From Variovorax boronicumulans (lineage in GTDB: Bacteria; Pseudomonadota; Gammaproteobacteria; Burkholderiales; Burkholderiaceae_C), in contig NZ_JARXVG010000003.1 of the NCBI RefSeq assembly GCF_029892485.1, forward strand, positions 124,001 through 188,000: a DNA stretch of 64,000 nt. The letters run 5' to 3'. The position numbers and the translations under genes were made by a program. The notes under the pieces are model-generated. The model did not search any database. It was not told where the DNA came from and saw only the letters and a program-made list of their open reading frames with translations. This document shows, in pieces, positions 40,240-48,682 of the stretch. How positions within the stretch are numbered: the stretch's first letter is position 1; every line of letters begins with the position of its first letter.

Positions 40240-40676
40240 CGGTGCATCCAGGCTGCCCCTTCTGCGAGGGGCCGGGTGGCCGCGTGGTGTTCGAGGGCGC
40301 CAAGGTGCGCGTGATCCATGCGGAAGAGGTGGGCTTTCCGGCTTTCTACCGTGTGATCTGGCGCGAGCACGCGCCGGAGTTTTCAGACCTCGACGCCGCG
40401 GACCGTGTGCTGTGCATGGAGGCGGTGACGGTGGTCGAGCAATGCCTGCGCGAGCAGTTGAAGCCCACGAAGATCAACCTCGCCGCGCTCGGCAACATGG
40501 TGCCGCACCTGCACTGGCACGTGATCGCGCGCTTCGAATGGGACAGCCACTTTCCTTCGCCGTTCTGGGCGGCCGCTCAGCGCGCGGCACCGGTCGATCG
40601 CGTGGCGGATGTGCAGGCGCTGCTGCCGAAGCTGGAGGCGGAGATGGTCCGTCGGCTGGCGTTGCTGCAGGACTGA
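40236..40676 (+). CDS. HIT-family nucleotide-binding protein
   Basis: Histidine-triad protein of 146 aa. The triad motif [11 protein letters not shown] gives His-x-His-x-His near residue 90, with the last His as nucleophile for hydrolysing nucleotide-phosphate bonds such as AMP-lysine or dinucleoside polyphosphates. An N-terminal CPFC pair suggests zinc binding, as in other HIT branches. ATG 40236 overlaps the upstream stop as ATGA. The link to the oxidoreductase before it is positional only. Confidence 0.92.
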   Translation: MTVHPGCPFCEGPGGRVVFEGAKVRVIHAEEVGFPAFYRVIWREHAPEFSDLDAADRVLCMEAVTVVEQCLREQLKPTKINLAALGNMVPHLHWHVIARFEWDSHFPSPFWAAAQRAAPVDRVADVQALLPKLEAEMVRRLALLQD

Positions 40677-40694
40677 GAGCGAGGCCGTTCGCGC

Positions 40695-41480
40695 TCAGCG
40701 CGCGGAGGCCGTGCGGGTTGCCGCCAGTTTTCGGTTCGCGCAGCTTTCCTTGAATTCGGGTGTTGCGCGCATTTCCATCGAGAAGCGCTTGGATGCCGCG
40801 CTGCCGTCGCGGCACACGCGATCCAGTTCGGCCTGGGCCTCACGGTTGCCCGCATTCGATGCATGCGCCAGCACGCGCAGTGCGTGAATGGGCAGCGCGG
40901 ACGGCACGCTCGACGATGCCGCTGTTGCATCGGTCCTGGGCGCCGATGGAGCCGGCTTGGCCGTCGTTTCGTTCACCGGCAGCGTGCGGCCCGTGCCCGC
41001 CGACGTGGGCAGGCGCTCGACCGCTGTGAAGTCGCCGCTCTTGCCCGCGCGTTCGACCATCTGGCGGTAGCTGTCCATCATCCGCGAGGTGTCCTTGGGT
41101 GTCAGGTCCTTCGCGGGCTTGGCGAGATAGGCGGCGACCTCGGGTGGCAGTGCGGCATTCACCGCGCTGAATTCGGGCCCTGCGGACCGCGTCCCGAACT
41201 GTGCGGCATGCGCCGCATCGTCGCCCAGTGCTGCTGCGCCTTTGCCGGCAACACCCGCCACGCCCGTTGCGCTCTCGGCAGCGACGGCGCCTGCACCCAC
41301 CGCAGCACCCTTGCCGGCCGTGCCCGCCGCCTTGCCGGCGGTTGCGGCCTTGCCTGCTGCCTTGCCGAGCAGGCCGAGGAAGGCATGCGCCGGCATGACG
41401 GAGCCTGTTGCCAGCGCAGCGCAGAGGGCAAGGGCCGCCCAGTTCGGGCGCGGTGATCGATGGCGTTGACGTGTCTTCAT
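40695..41480 (-). CDS. Secreted Ala/Gly-rich hypothetical protein
   Basis: Unrecognised protein of 261 aa. A signal peptide (ALALCAALATGSVMPAHA, cleavage near residue 33) leads into an Ala/Gly/Lys repeat region (residues about 38-85, units like GKAAGTAGKGAAVG) that may be disordered or membrane-active. The C-terminal part is more ordinary, with two cysteines (VCRDG and SCANR) that could pair in the periplasm. A TAGCAT hexamer lies 6 nt before the ATG. Both other strands are also open here because of high GC; this frame is preferred for its signal peptide. Function unknown. Confidence 0.68.
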   Translation of the reverse strand: MKTRQRHRSPRPNWAALALCAALATGSVMPAHAFLGLLGKAAGKAATAGKAAGTAGKGAAVGAGAVAAESATGVAGVAGKGAAALGDDAAHAAQFGTRSAGPEFSAVNAALPPEVAAYLAKPAKDLTPKDTSRMMDSYRQMVERAGKSGDFTAVERLPTSAGTGRTLPVNETTAKPAPSAPRTDATAASSSVPSALPIHALRVLAHASNAGNREAQAELDRVCRDGSAASKRFSMEMRATPEFKESCANRKLAATRTASAR

Positions 41481-41486
41481 GCCGTG

Positions 41487-41492
41487 ATGCTA
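41487..41492 (-). promoter_or_regulatory. -10-like element 6 nt before the secreted Ala-rich protein
   Basis: TAGCAT on the minus strand, then CACGGC, then ATG (41480). Same spacing as at hemA and the MscS-type gene; no ribosome-binding site. Confidence 0.35.
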
Positions 41493-41589
41493 AGCGCTGG
41501 TATTCGTGGGCCGAGGCGCATGCGGGCACAGCCGCACGGCATACTGCGCGCCTCCCGAGAATTTTCCGAACGGAACACCGAATACCGCT

Positions 41590-42003
41590 ATGGCAGGCTT
41601 GAAACCGGGCGCACCGACGCCGCAATCAATCACCGTGCACGGCCAGTCGCGTGTGCTCGAAGTGGGCTTCTCGGACGGCGCGACCTTCCGCATTCCGTTC
41701 GAGCTCATGCGCATCTACTCGCCCTCCGCCGAAGTGCAGGGCCATGGCCCGGGCCAGGAGGTGCTGCAGACGGGCAAGCGCGATGTCGAACTCGTCGGGC
41801 TGGAACCCGTCGGCAACTACGCCGTGCAGCCGGCCTTCAGCGACGGCCACGATACCGGCATCTACTCGTGGGACCTGCTCTACGAACTCGGCGCGAACCA
41901 AGGCGACCTGTGGGCGCAGTACGAGCGCCGGCTCGCCGAAGCGGGTGTCGATCGCGATGCGCCCATGATCGACAAGGGCGGGTCTGCGTGCAGCAGCCAC
42001 TGA
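41590..42003 (+). CDS. DUF971-family protein
   Basis: Protein of 137 aa with a DUF971 domain (gamma-butyrobetaine hydroxylase-like N-terminal fold), seen in FGDATFRIPFELMRIYSPS-like residues 32-50 and GNYAVQPAFSDGHDTGIYSW. Bacterial single-domain members are often linked with iron-sulfur or metal proteins, but no function is proven. It is commonly next to ubiE in betaproteobacteria. ATG 41590 is chosen because the domain starts a dozen residues later; the stop is followed by a repeat-containing spacer before ubiE. Confidence 0.88.
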   Translation: MAGLKPGAPTPQSITVHGQSRVLEVGFSDGATFRIPFELMRIYSPSAEVQGHGPGQEVLQTGKRDVELVGLEPVGNYAVQPAFSDGHDTGIYSWDLLYELGANQGDLWAQYERRLAEAGVDRDAPMIDKGGSACSSH

Positions 42004-42022
42004 TGCTTCGGATTTCTTCGGT

Positions 42023-42039
42023 GCTATTGAAAAGATAGC
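42023..42039. repeat. 17-nt GCTA...TAGC intergenic hairpin element (copy 1)
   Basis: GCTATTGAAAAGATAGC: 5-bp stem GCTAT/ATAGC around a 7-nt A-rich loop, in the gap between DUF971 and ubiE. It matches in length and ends a second element at 52371-52387. Similar motifs recur between genes in Comamonadaceae. Confidence 0.4.
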
Positions 42040-42146
42040 TCTGCAGGCAGCAGGTGCGCGCGTTGCAGGGCTTCTTCGTTTGAAGAAAAAGCAACAAATG
42101 CCCCCGTGGGCGCGGGGTCGTCGCCTTGATGTGTAGGCTTCCGGCC

Positions 42147-42152
42147 TAACAT
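42147..42152 (+). promoter_or_regulatory. -10-like element 7 nt before ubiE
   Basis: TAACAT followed by CGGTTGC and the ubiE ATG at 42160; a TTGATG lies at 42126-42131 with a short 15-bp spacer. No ribosome-binding site, so leaderless translation is possible. Confidence 0.35.
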
Positions 42153-42159
42153 CGGTTGC

Positions 42160-42891
42160 ATGAGTACAACCCACTTCGGCTTTGAGAAAGTCGACGAAAG
42201 CGAGAAGGCGCAACGTGTCCGCGGCGTCTTTGACTCTGTAGCTTCGCGCTACGACGTCATGAATGACCTGATGTCGGTGGGCCTGCACCGCGCCTGGAAG
42301 GCCTACACCGTGATGGTGGCGAACGTGGGCGAAGGCTCGCGCGTGCTCGACATCGCGGGCGGCACCGGCGACCTCGCGCTTGCCTTCTCGAAGAAGGTCG
42401 GCGCCACCGGCCGGGTGGTCCACACCGACATCAACGAAGCCATGCTGAGCACCGGCCGCGACCGCCTGCTCGATGCCGGCGTCGCGCTGCCCACGCTGGT
42501 CTGCGATGCCGAGAAGCTGCCGTTTCCCGATGACCACTTCGACGTCGTGACCGTGGCCTTTGGCCTGCGCAACATGACGCACAAGGACATCGCGCTCAAG
42601 GAAATGAACCGCGTGCTCAAGCCGCGCGGCAAGCTCCTGGTGCTCGAGTTCTCCAAGATCGCCAAGCCGCTCACCAAGGCCTACGACTTGTACTCCTTCA
42701 ACGTGCTGCCGCGCCTTGGCAAGCTCGTGGCCGGCGACGACGCGAGCTATCGCTACCTGGCCGAATCGATCCGCATGCATCCCTCGCAAGAGGAGCTCAA
42801 GACCCTCATGAAAGAGGGCGGTTTTGGACATGTGGACTATCACAACATGACGGGTGGCATCGCTGCCCTGCATGTTGGAATCAAGTGTTGA
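42160..42891 (+). CDS. ubiE: UbiE, ubiquinone/menaquinone C-methyltransferase
   Basis: SAM-dependent C-methyltransferase of 243 aa acting on 2-polyprenyl-6-methoxy-1,4-benzoquinol in ubiquinone synthesis. The SAM motif [13 protein letters not shown], the UbiE signatures [17 protein letters not shown] and [16 protein letters not shown], and the C-terminal [15 protein letters not shown] are all present. It opens a ubiquinone gene group (ubiE, Tim44-like, ubiJ, ubiB). Confidence 0.97.
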   Translation: MSTTHFGFEKVDESEKAQRVRGVFDSVASRYDVMNDLMSVGLHRAWKAYTVMVANVGEGSRVLDIAGGTGDLALAFSKKVGATGRVVHTDINEAMLSTGRDRLLDAGVALPTLVCDAEKLPFPDDHFDVVTVAFGLRNMTHKDIALKEMNRVLKPRGKLLVLEFSKIAKPLTKAYDLYSFNVLPRLGKLVAGDDASYRYLAESIRMHPSQEELKTLMKEGGFGHVDYHNMTGGIAALHVGIKC

Positions 42892-42923
42892 TGAGGCGAA
42901 TTTTTCGCTCTAGAGGAGACGAC

Positions 42924-43949
42924 ATGAAAAGTTTGAGTTCTTTGTTCCTGGCAGCTGCGTTGGTGCTCGTGAGCGTGCAGGCAGACGCCGCCCGTGTGGG
43001 TGGCGGCAAGTCCTTCGGCCGCCAGTCGTCCAACGTGACGCAGCGCCAGTCCACGCCGCCGGCGGCCCCTGCGCAGCAGAACGCGACCAACTCGGCCGCC
43101 AAGCCCGCGACGCCCGCGCCCGCTGCCGCCGCACCGAAGCGTCCTTGGGGCGCGATGCTCGGCGGTCTCGCCGCCGGCCTCGGCCTCGCATGGCTTGCAC
43201 ATTCGCTGGGCCTGGGCGCCGGCTTCGGCAACATCCTCCTGATCGGTCTGCTGGTGTTCGCCGCCTTCGCGGTGTGGCGCATCTTCAAGGCGCGCTCGGC
43301 TGCTTCGGCCGGTGCCAATGGCCAGGGCGGCTTCGCTTTCCAGGGCGCTGGCGGGAACCCCGCGAATGCCAGCGCACCGGTGCAGTACAGCCCGGCCAAC
43401 GTGGGCAACGATGCTTCGGCACGCCCATGGGAGCGTTCGGCCACCGCCTTCGATGCCACGCCGGCCGACGGTGACCGCCATGGCAGCAGCCTTTCGGCCG
43501 CAGGCGCCGCAGCGGGCGGCAGCATGATCGGTTCCGCCCTCGGTGGTTCGCAGTCCTGGGGCATCCCCACGGGCTTCGACGTGGACGGATTCCTTGGCGC
43601 CGCCAAGCGCAATTTCGTGACGCTGCAGGACGCATGGGACCGCGCCGACGTGTCGATGCTGCGTTCGATGATGACCGACGAGATGGTCGAAGAAATCCGC
43701 ACGCAGCTGGCAGACCGTGCGAGCCACACCGGTGGTGCGTCGAACAAGACCGAAGTCGTGATGCTCGACGCCAAGCTGCTCGGCATCGAAGAGCTGCCCG
43801 ACGCCTACATGGCGAGCGTGGAGTTCTCCGGCATGATCCGCGAGGACGCCTCGGCAGGCCCGGGTCCGTTCCGCGAAGTGTGGAACATGACCAAGCCGAC
43901 CAGCGGCGCTGGCGGCTGGCTGGTTGCCGGCGTTCAAGCGCTGCAGTAA
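42924..43949 (+). CDS. Tim44-like domain membrane protein
   Basis: Protein of 341 aa with a Tim44-like domain. A signal peptide (SLSSLFLAAALVLVSVQADA) is followed by a Pro/Ala-rich low-complexity linker, a hydrophobic pair at about residues 75-115 (WGAMLGGLAAGLGLAWLAHS and GNILLIGLLVFAAFAVWRIF), and the C-terminal Tim44-like fold (about 215-340, with FLGAAKRNFVTLQDAWDRAD). An AGAGGAGA site sets the ATG at 42924. It lies between ubiE and ubiJ, suggesting a possible membrane role in quinone synthesis, but no function is established for the bacterial family. Confidence 0.88.
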   Translation: MKSLSSLFLAAALVLVSVQADAARVGGGKSFGRQSSNVTQRQSTPPAAPAQQNATNSAAKPATPAPAAAAPKRPWGAMLGGLAAGLGLAWLAHSLGLGAGFGNILLIGLLVFAAFAVWRIFKARSAASAGANGQGGFAFQGAGGNPANASAPVQYSPANVGNDASARPWERSATAFDATPADGDRHGSSLSAAGAAAGGSMIGSALGGSQSWGIPTGFDVDGFLGAAKRNFVTLQDAWDRADVSMLRSMMTDEMVEEIRTQLADRASHTGGASNKTEVVMLDAKLLGIEELPDAYMASVEFSGMIREDASAGPGPFREVWNMTKPTSGAGGWLVAGVQALQ

Positions 43950-43988
43950 ACGACAGATGTTCGCGGCCGCCGGGCCGCGTACAGAAAC

Positions 43989-43994
43989 GATAAT
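43989..43994 (+). promoter_or_regulatory. -10-like element 6 nt before ubiJ
   Basis: GATAAT then GGGGAC then the ubiJ ATG at 44001. GGGGA could serve as a weak ribosome-binding site instead, so this is less clear than the hemA case. Confidence 0.3.
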
Positions 43995-44000
43995 GGGGAC

Positions 44001-44558
44001 ATGGCCACACCATCGTCCCCTTTTTCTTTTCTCGGCGACCTCTTCAACCGCGTCGGCGAGCGCCTCCAGCCGCCGGACTGGGCGGTCCACGAGATTCAGC
44101 ACCGCGCTGTTCTGTTCCTCAACCATGTGCTGCAGCAGGAGCCCGAGGCCCAGCAGCGGTTGCTGCGCCAGCAGGGCAGGGTGGTGCGCTTCCAGTGGCG
44201 CTTCGTGACCATGGAGCTGGTGGCCACGCCGGCCGGCCTGCTCGACCTGGCGCCGCCCGGTTCCACGCCTGAACTCACGCTCACCGTCACCGACGAATCC
44301 CCCTTCGAGATCGCCCGCGCCACGCTGCGCGGCGACAAGCCCTCCGTGCAGATCGTCGGCGACGTGCAACTGGCTGCCGAGGTCAACTGGCTGGTCGACC
44401 ATGTGCGCTGGGACGTCGAGGACGACCTCGCACGCGTGATCGGCGACGTGCCCGCGCACACCCTGGGCAATGGCGTGCGGCGCGTGGTGACGGCGCTGCG
44501 CCAGTTCGTCGGCGACCGCACGGCCAAGGCCGGCGGTTCGGCGGGCCAGGCCGAATGA
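44001..44558 (+). CDS. ubiJ: UbiJ, SCP2-domain ubiquinone biosynthesis accessory factor
   Basis: Protein of 185 aa with an SCP2-like lipid-binding fold. In E. coli UbiJ binds hydrophobic quinone intermediates and organises the soluble Ubi complex. The N-terminal part carries the SCP2 strand pattern and the C-terminal [19 protein letters not shown] segment, typical of UbiJ. It overlaps ubiB by 4 bp, the same order as ubiE-ubiJ-ubiB in gammaproteobacteria. Confidence 0.9.
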   Translation: MATPSSPFSFLGDLFNRVGERLQPPDWAVHEIQHRAVLFLNHVLQQEPEAQQRLLRQQGRVVRFQWRFVTMELVATPAGLLDLAPPGSTPELTLTVTDESPFEIARATLRGDKPSVQIVGDVQLAAEVNWLVDHVRWDVEDDLARVIGDVPAHTLGNGVRRVVTALRQFVGDRTAKAGGSAGQAE

Positions 44559-46120
44559 GGCGCTTCTACCGCGGCGTATTCATCGTCTGGATCGCGCTGC
44601 GCTACGGTCTGGACGAGCTCGTGCTCACGAGCTTCCAGAAGCCCTGGCTGCGCGTGGTGGCCCGCGTGGTCTCCATCGGCCGCAACCTCGATGCGCCGCG
44701 CGGCCAGCGGCTGCGCGAGGCGCTCGAGCGGTTGGGCCCCATCTTCGTGAAGTTCGGCCAGGTGCTGTCGACCCGGCGCGACCTGCTGCCGCCCGACATC
44801 GCCGACGAGCTCGCCTTCCTGCAGGACCGCGTGCCGCCGTTCCCGTCGGCCGTGGCTGTGGCGACCATCGAGCGCGCTTTCCGCCGGCCGGTGGGCGACG
44901 TATTCGTGCAGTTCGACGAGACGCCGATCGCCAGCGCCTCGATCGCGCAGGTGCACTTCGCGACCATCCGCACCAACCAGGGCGAAATCCGCGACGTGGC
45001 TGTGAAAGTGCTGCGCCCCAACATGCGCGGCGTGATCGAGAAAGACCTGGCGCTCATGGCCATGATGGCCGGCTGGGTCGAAAAGCTCTCGCCCGACGGC
45101 AAGCGCCTGAAGCCGCGCGAGGTGGTCGGCGAGTTCGACAAGTACCTGCACGACGAGCTCGACCTGGTGCGCGAGGCCGCCAACGCGGCCCAGCTGCGCC
45201 GCAACATGGCCGAGCTCGACCTGGTGCTGATCCCAGAGATGTTCTGGGACTTCTGCCACCCCGAGGTGATCGTGATGGAGCGCATGAACGGCGTGCCCAT
45301 CGCCCAGCTCGACCGATTGCGCGCGGCCGGTGTCGACATTCCCAAGCTCGCGCGCGACGGCGTCACGATCTTCTTCACGCAGGTGTTCCGCGACGGTTTC
45401 TTCCATGCCGACATGCACCCGGGCAACATCCAGGTGAGCCTGGCGCCGGAGACCTTCGGGCGTTACATCTCGCTGGACTTCGGGATCATCGGCACGCTCA
45501 CCGAGTCGGACAAGGAATACCTCGCGCAGAACTTCGTCGCCTTCTTCCGGCGCGACTACAAGCGCGTGGCCGAATTGCACCTGGAAAGCGGCTGGGTGCC
45601 CGAAGGCACGCGCATCGACGAGCTGGAGGCGGCGATCCGCACCGTCTGCGAGCCGTACTTCGACCGGCCGCTGAAGGAAATCTCGCTCGGCATGGTGCTC
45701 ATGCGGCTCTTTCAGACCTCGCGGCGCTTCCATGTCGAGATCCAGCCGCAGCTGGTGCTGCTGCAGAAGACGCTGCTCAACATCGAGGGCCTGGGCCGCC
45801 AGCTCGACCCCGAGCTCGACCTCTGGCACACCGCCAAGCCCTTCCTCGAGAAGTGGATGGTCGACCAGATCGGGCCGAAGAAGCTGTTCCAGCAGCTCAA
45901 GGCCGAAGCGCCGCGCTATGCAAAATTGCTGCCGCAACTACCTCGATTGCTTCACGATTTCCTGGAAAATCGGCCACCCGATCACCGCCGCGAACTGCTG
46001 GAACTGTTGGCTGCGCAAAAACGCACCAACAGGTTGCTCCAGACCATCATCTACGGTGGCATAGGTTTTGTATTGGGGTTGCTCGCCATGCAATTGCTGG
46101 TGCGTGTGAAGTTGTTCTAG
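44555..46120 (+). CDS. ubiB: UbiB, ABC1/COQ8-type atypical kinase for ubiquinone synthesis
   Basis: Membrane-associated protein-kinase-like ATPase of 521 aa needed for ubiquinone production. The KxGQ-type region [19 protein letters not shown], the invariant lysine in [10 protein letters not shown], and the HADMHPGNI and DFGIIG motifs of the kinase-like core are present. Two C-terminal hydrophobic helices ([20 protein letters not shown]) anchor it in the membrane. Coupled to ubiJ by overlap. Confidence 0.97.
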   Translation: MRRFYRGVFIVWIALRYGLDELVLTSFQKPWLRVVARVVSIGRNLDAPRGQRLREALERLGPIFVKFGQVLSTRRDLLPPDIADELAFLQDRVPPFPSAVAVATIERAFRRPVGDVFVQFDETPIASASIAQVHFATIRTNQGEIRDVAVKVLRPNMRGVIEKDLALMAMMAGWVEKLSPDGKRLKPREVVGEFDKYLHDELDLVREAANAAQLRRNMAELDLVLIPEMFWDFCHPEVIVMERMNGVPIAQLDRLRAAGVDIPKLARDGVTIFFTQVFRDGFFHADMHPGNIQVSLAPETFGRYISLDFGIIGTLTESDKEYLAQNFVAFFRRDYKRVAELHLESGWVPEGTRIDELEAAIRTVCEPYFDRPLKEISLGMVLMRLFQTSRRFHVEIQPQLVLLQKTLLNIEGLGRQLDPELDLWHTAKPFLEKWMVDQIGPKKLFQQLKAEAPRYAKLLPQLPRLLHDFLENRPPDHRRELLELLAAQKRTNRLLQTIIYGGIGFVLGLLAMQLLVRVKLF

Positions 46121-46133
46121 AGGAGATTCCCCC

Positions 46134-47582
46134 GTGCTGCTGACGTTGGTCATCGTCTATCTGCTGGTCACCATCGCCATCGGGCTCTATGCCGCCAAGC
46201 GGGTGAAGAACACCACCGACTTCGCCATCGCGGGGCGGCATCTGCCGCTCTTCATGATCGTCACGACCACCTTCGCGACCTGGTTCGGGTCCGAAACGGT
46301 GCTCGGCATCCCGGCCAAGTTCATCGAGGGCGGCCTGCATGGCGTGGTCGAAGACCCGTTCGGCGCCGGCACCTGCCTGATCCTGGTGGGCCTGTTCTTC
46401 GCGGGCAAGCTCTACCGCATGACGCTGCTGACCATCAGCGACTACTACCGCGAGCGCTATGGACGCAGCGTCGAGGTGGCCTGCACGCTGATCATCATGC
46501 TGAGCTACCTGGGCTGGGTCTCGGCGCAGGTCACGGCGCTGGGGCTGGTGTTCAACGTGCTGTCGGCCGGCGCCATCAGCATTCCTCTGGGCATGGTGAT
46601 CGGGGTGGTCTCGATCCTGGCCTACACGCTCTTCGGCGGCATGTGGTCGGTGGCGGTGACCGACTTCATCCAGATGATCATCCTGGTCGCCGGCCTGGCG
46701 ATCATCGCGGTGTTTGCCGGCAACATGGCCGGCGGCGCCGACAAGGTGGTGGCCTTCGCGGTCAGCAAGGATCTCTTCAAGTTCTGGCCCGAGCCCAACT
46801 GGCACGACATGGTGTTTTTCTTTGCCGCGGCCATCACGATGATGCTGGGCTCCATTCCGCAGCAGGACGTGTTCCAGCGCGTGATGTCGGCCAACAGCGT
46901 CAAGGCCGCCCAGCGCGGCCCGGTGATCGGCGGGGTGGCGTACATCCTGTTTGCCTTCGTGCCGATGTTCCTGGTGGCCAGCGCGTTGCTGATCATGCCG
47001 GAGGAGGTGGCCGTGCTGCTCAAGGAAGATCCGCAGAAGGTGCTGCCCACGCTGGTGCTGCAGAAGATGCCGTTCGTGATGCAGGTGCTGTTCTTCGGCG
47101 CGCTGCTGTCGGCCATCAAGTCGACCGCCTCGGCCACGCTGCTGGCGCCCAGCGTCACCTTCACCGAGAACATCTGGCGCCAGTTCCGCCCCTCGGGCAC
47201 CGACCGCGAGAACCTCCGGACCATGCGCATCACGGTGCTGCTGTTCAGCGCCGCCGTGCTGGCCTACGCCATCCGCATGCAGGGCACGCCGATCTACGAA
47301 CTGGTCTCGGGCGCCTACCAGGTGCCGCTGGTGGGGGCCTTCGTGCCGCTGGTGTGCGGCCTCTACTGGCGCCGCGCCACGACGCAGGGCGCCATCGCGT
47401 CGATCCTGCTCGGCATCGGCACCTGGCTGCTGTTCCTGGCCTTGCCTTGGGGCACCGTGTTCCCGGCCCAGCTGGCCGGCGTGCTGGCCTCGTTCGCCGG
47501 CATGGCGGCCGGTTCGCTTCTGCCGCAGTGGGTAGCGAACACTCACACGCCGCACCGGCCACTGGCCACCGAGCCGGCCTGA
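46134..47582 (+). CDS. Sodium:solute symporter (SSS family)
   Basis: Polytopic transporter of 482 aa with about thirteen membrane helices. The SSS fold is recognisable from TDFAIAGRHLPLFMIVTTTF and GSETVLGIPAKFIEGGLHGV at the N-terminus, and from SVAVTDFIQMIILVAG in the middle. Substrate not predictable; PutP-, PanF- and acetate-type proteins share the fold. The GTG at 46134 has an AGAGGAGA ribosome-binding site 13 bp after ubiB, so it may be co-transcribed with ubiB. Confidence 0.9.
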   Translation: MLLTLVIVYLLVTIAIGLYAAKRVKNTTDFAIAGRHLPLFMIVTTTFATWFGSETVLGIPAKFIEGGLHGVVEDPFGAGTCLILVGLFFAGKLYRMTLLTISDYYRERYGRSVEVACTLIIMLSYLGWVSAQVTALGLVFNVLSAGAISIPLGMVIGVVSILAYTLFGGMWSVAVTDFIQMIILVAGLAIIAVFAGNMAGGADKVVAFAVSKDLFKFWPEPNWHDMVFFFAAAITMMLGSIPQQDVFQRVMSANSVKAAQRGPVIGGVAYILFAFVPMFLVASALLIMPEEVAVLLKEDPQKVLPTLVLQKMPFVMQVLFFGALLSAIKSTASATLLAPSVTFTENIWRQFRPSGTDRENLRTMRITVLLFSAAVLAYAIRMQGTPIYELVSGAYQVPLVGAFVPLVCGLYWRRATTQGAIASILLGIGTWLLFLALPWGTVFPAQLAGVLASFAGMAAGSLLPQWVANTHTPHRPLATEPA

Positions 47583-47609
47583 AACCGCCCGGGCGGCGGG
47601 GTGGGCCCT

Positions 47610-47615
47610 TATAAT
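47610..47615 (+). promoter_or_regulatory. -10 element for fmdB-like-DUF502 genes
   Basis: TATAAT 51 bp before the ATG at 47666, in the context CCCTTATAATCGAGGGC. No convincing -35 hexamer. Placed just after the symporter gene, it would start a new unit. Confidence 0.5.
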
Positions 47616-47665
47616 CGAGGGCTTTGCGAGCGGCAGCTGCGCCGCTTTCTGGACCCTATTTCCCC

Positions 47666-48004
47666 ATGCCCATCTACGCCTACAAGTGCAGCGCCTGCGG
47701 CTTTGCCAAGGACGCTTTGCAGAAGATGTCCGACGCGCCCCTCACGGTGTGCCCGGCGTGCGGCGCCAGCGCCTTCGAAAAGCAGGTCACCGCCGCCGGA
47801 TTCCAGCTCAAGGGATCGGGCTGGTACGTGACCGATTTCCGCGAAGGCAGCGGCAAGAAGGCCGAGCCCGCCACCGCCCCCGTTGCGAGCGAAGGCGCCA
47901 AGCCCGCCGAGTCTTCTTCCTCCACCCCCGCCGCGGCCAGCCCTGCGCCCGCACCCGCGGCCCCCCCTCCCGCGCCGGCTCCTGCCGCCAAGAGCGGCGA
48001 TTGA
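47666..48004 (+). CDS. FmdB-like zinc-ribbon protein
   Basis: Small regulatory-type protein of 112 aa. An N-terminal zinc ribbon has CxxC pairs in YKCSACG and VCPACG; MPIYAYKCSACG is the typical FmdB/CxxC_CxxC_SSSS start. The second half is a low-complexity Ala/Pro/Ser linker. FmdB was first named in formamide metabolism, but these short proteins are of unknown function. ATG 47666 is chosen at the conserved start; an in-frame extension upstream is not. Stop is 11 bp before the DUF502 gene. Confidence 0.88.
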   Translation: MPIYAYKCSACGFAKDALQKMSDAPLTVCPACGASAFEKQVTAAGFQLKGSGWYVTDFREGSGKKAEPATAPVASEGAKPAESSSSTPAAASPAPAPAAPPPAPAPAAKSGD

Positions 48005-48015
48005 AACGCCTCCCC

Positions 48016-48645
48016 ATGCTCGCCCTGCGCAAATGGCTGTTCTCCGGCTTGCTGGTGATCGTTCCGCTGTTCATCACCCTGGCGGTGCTGAAGTGGATCA
48101 TCGACACGCTGGACCAGACGCTGTGGGTGCTGCCGGTCATGTGGCAGAAGTGGCTGTTCGAGAACAACATCCGCGGGCTCGGCGTGCTGCTCACGCTGGC
48201 CATCCTGCTGGTGGTCGGCGCCATTGCGAGCAATTTCGTCGGCAAGCGCCTGCTCGGCTGGGGCGATGCCGTGGTGCGGCGCATTCCGGTCGTGCGCTCG
48301 ATCTATTCGAGCGTCAAGCAGGTCTCGGACACGCTGTTCTCCGAGAACGGCAACGCGTTCCGCACGGCGGTGTTGGTCCAATGGCCGCGCGAGAACGTGT
48401 GGACCATTGCCTTCGTGACCGGCGCGCCGGGCAACGAGGTGGCCGAGCACCTGGGCACCGAGGAATTCCTCAGCGTCTACGTGCCGACCACGCCCAACCC
48501 CACGGGCGGCTATTTCGTGATGCTCAAGCGCAGCGACTGCATCGAACTGAAGATGAGCGTGGACGAAGCGCTCAAGTACATCGTCTCGATGGGCGTGGTC
48601 GTTCCAGGCGGCCCCTCCGCGGTGGCGATCAAGCCCAACTCATAA
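48016..48645 (+). CDS. DUF502 membrane protein
   Basis: Membrane protein of 209 aa in the DUF502 family. Two hydrophobic segments at about residues 8-30 ([20 protein letters not shown]) and 55-76 precede a soluble domain with [20 protein letters not shown] and [18 protein letters not shown], both conserved. ATG 48016 is used; a TTG at 48001 overlapping the fmdB-like stop is possible. It commonly sits before aspS in betaproteobacteria. Function unknown. Confidence 0.9.
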   Translation: MLALRKWLFSGLLVIVPLFITLAVLKWIIDTLDQTLWVLPVMWQKWLFENNIRGLGVLLTLAILLVVGAIASNFVGKRLLGWGDAVVRRIPVVRSIYSSVKQVSDTLFSENGNAFRTAVLVQWPRENVWTIAFVTGAPGNEVAEHLGTEEFLSVYVPTTPNPTGGYFVMLKRSDCIELKMSVDEALKYIVSMGVVVPGGPSAVAIKPNS

Positions 48646-48682
48646 AAACGAACGCGCCACGACGGCGCCGGAAGTCATCTCC

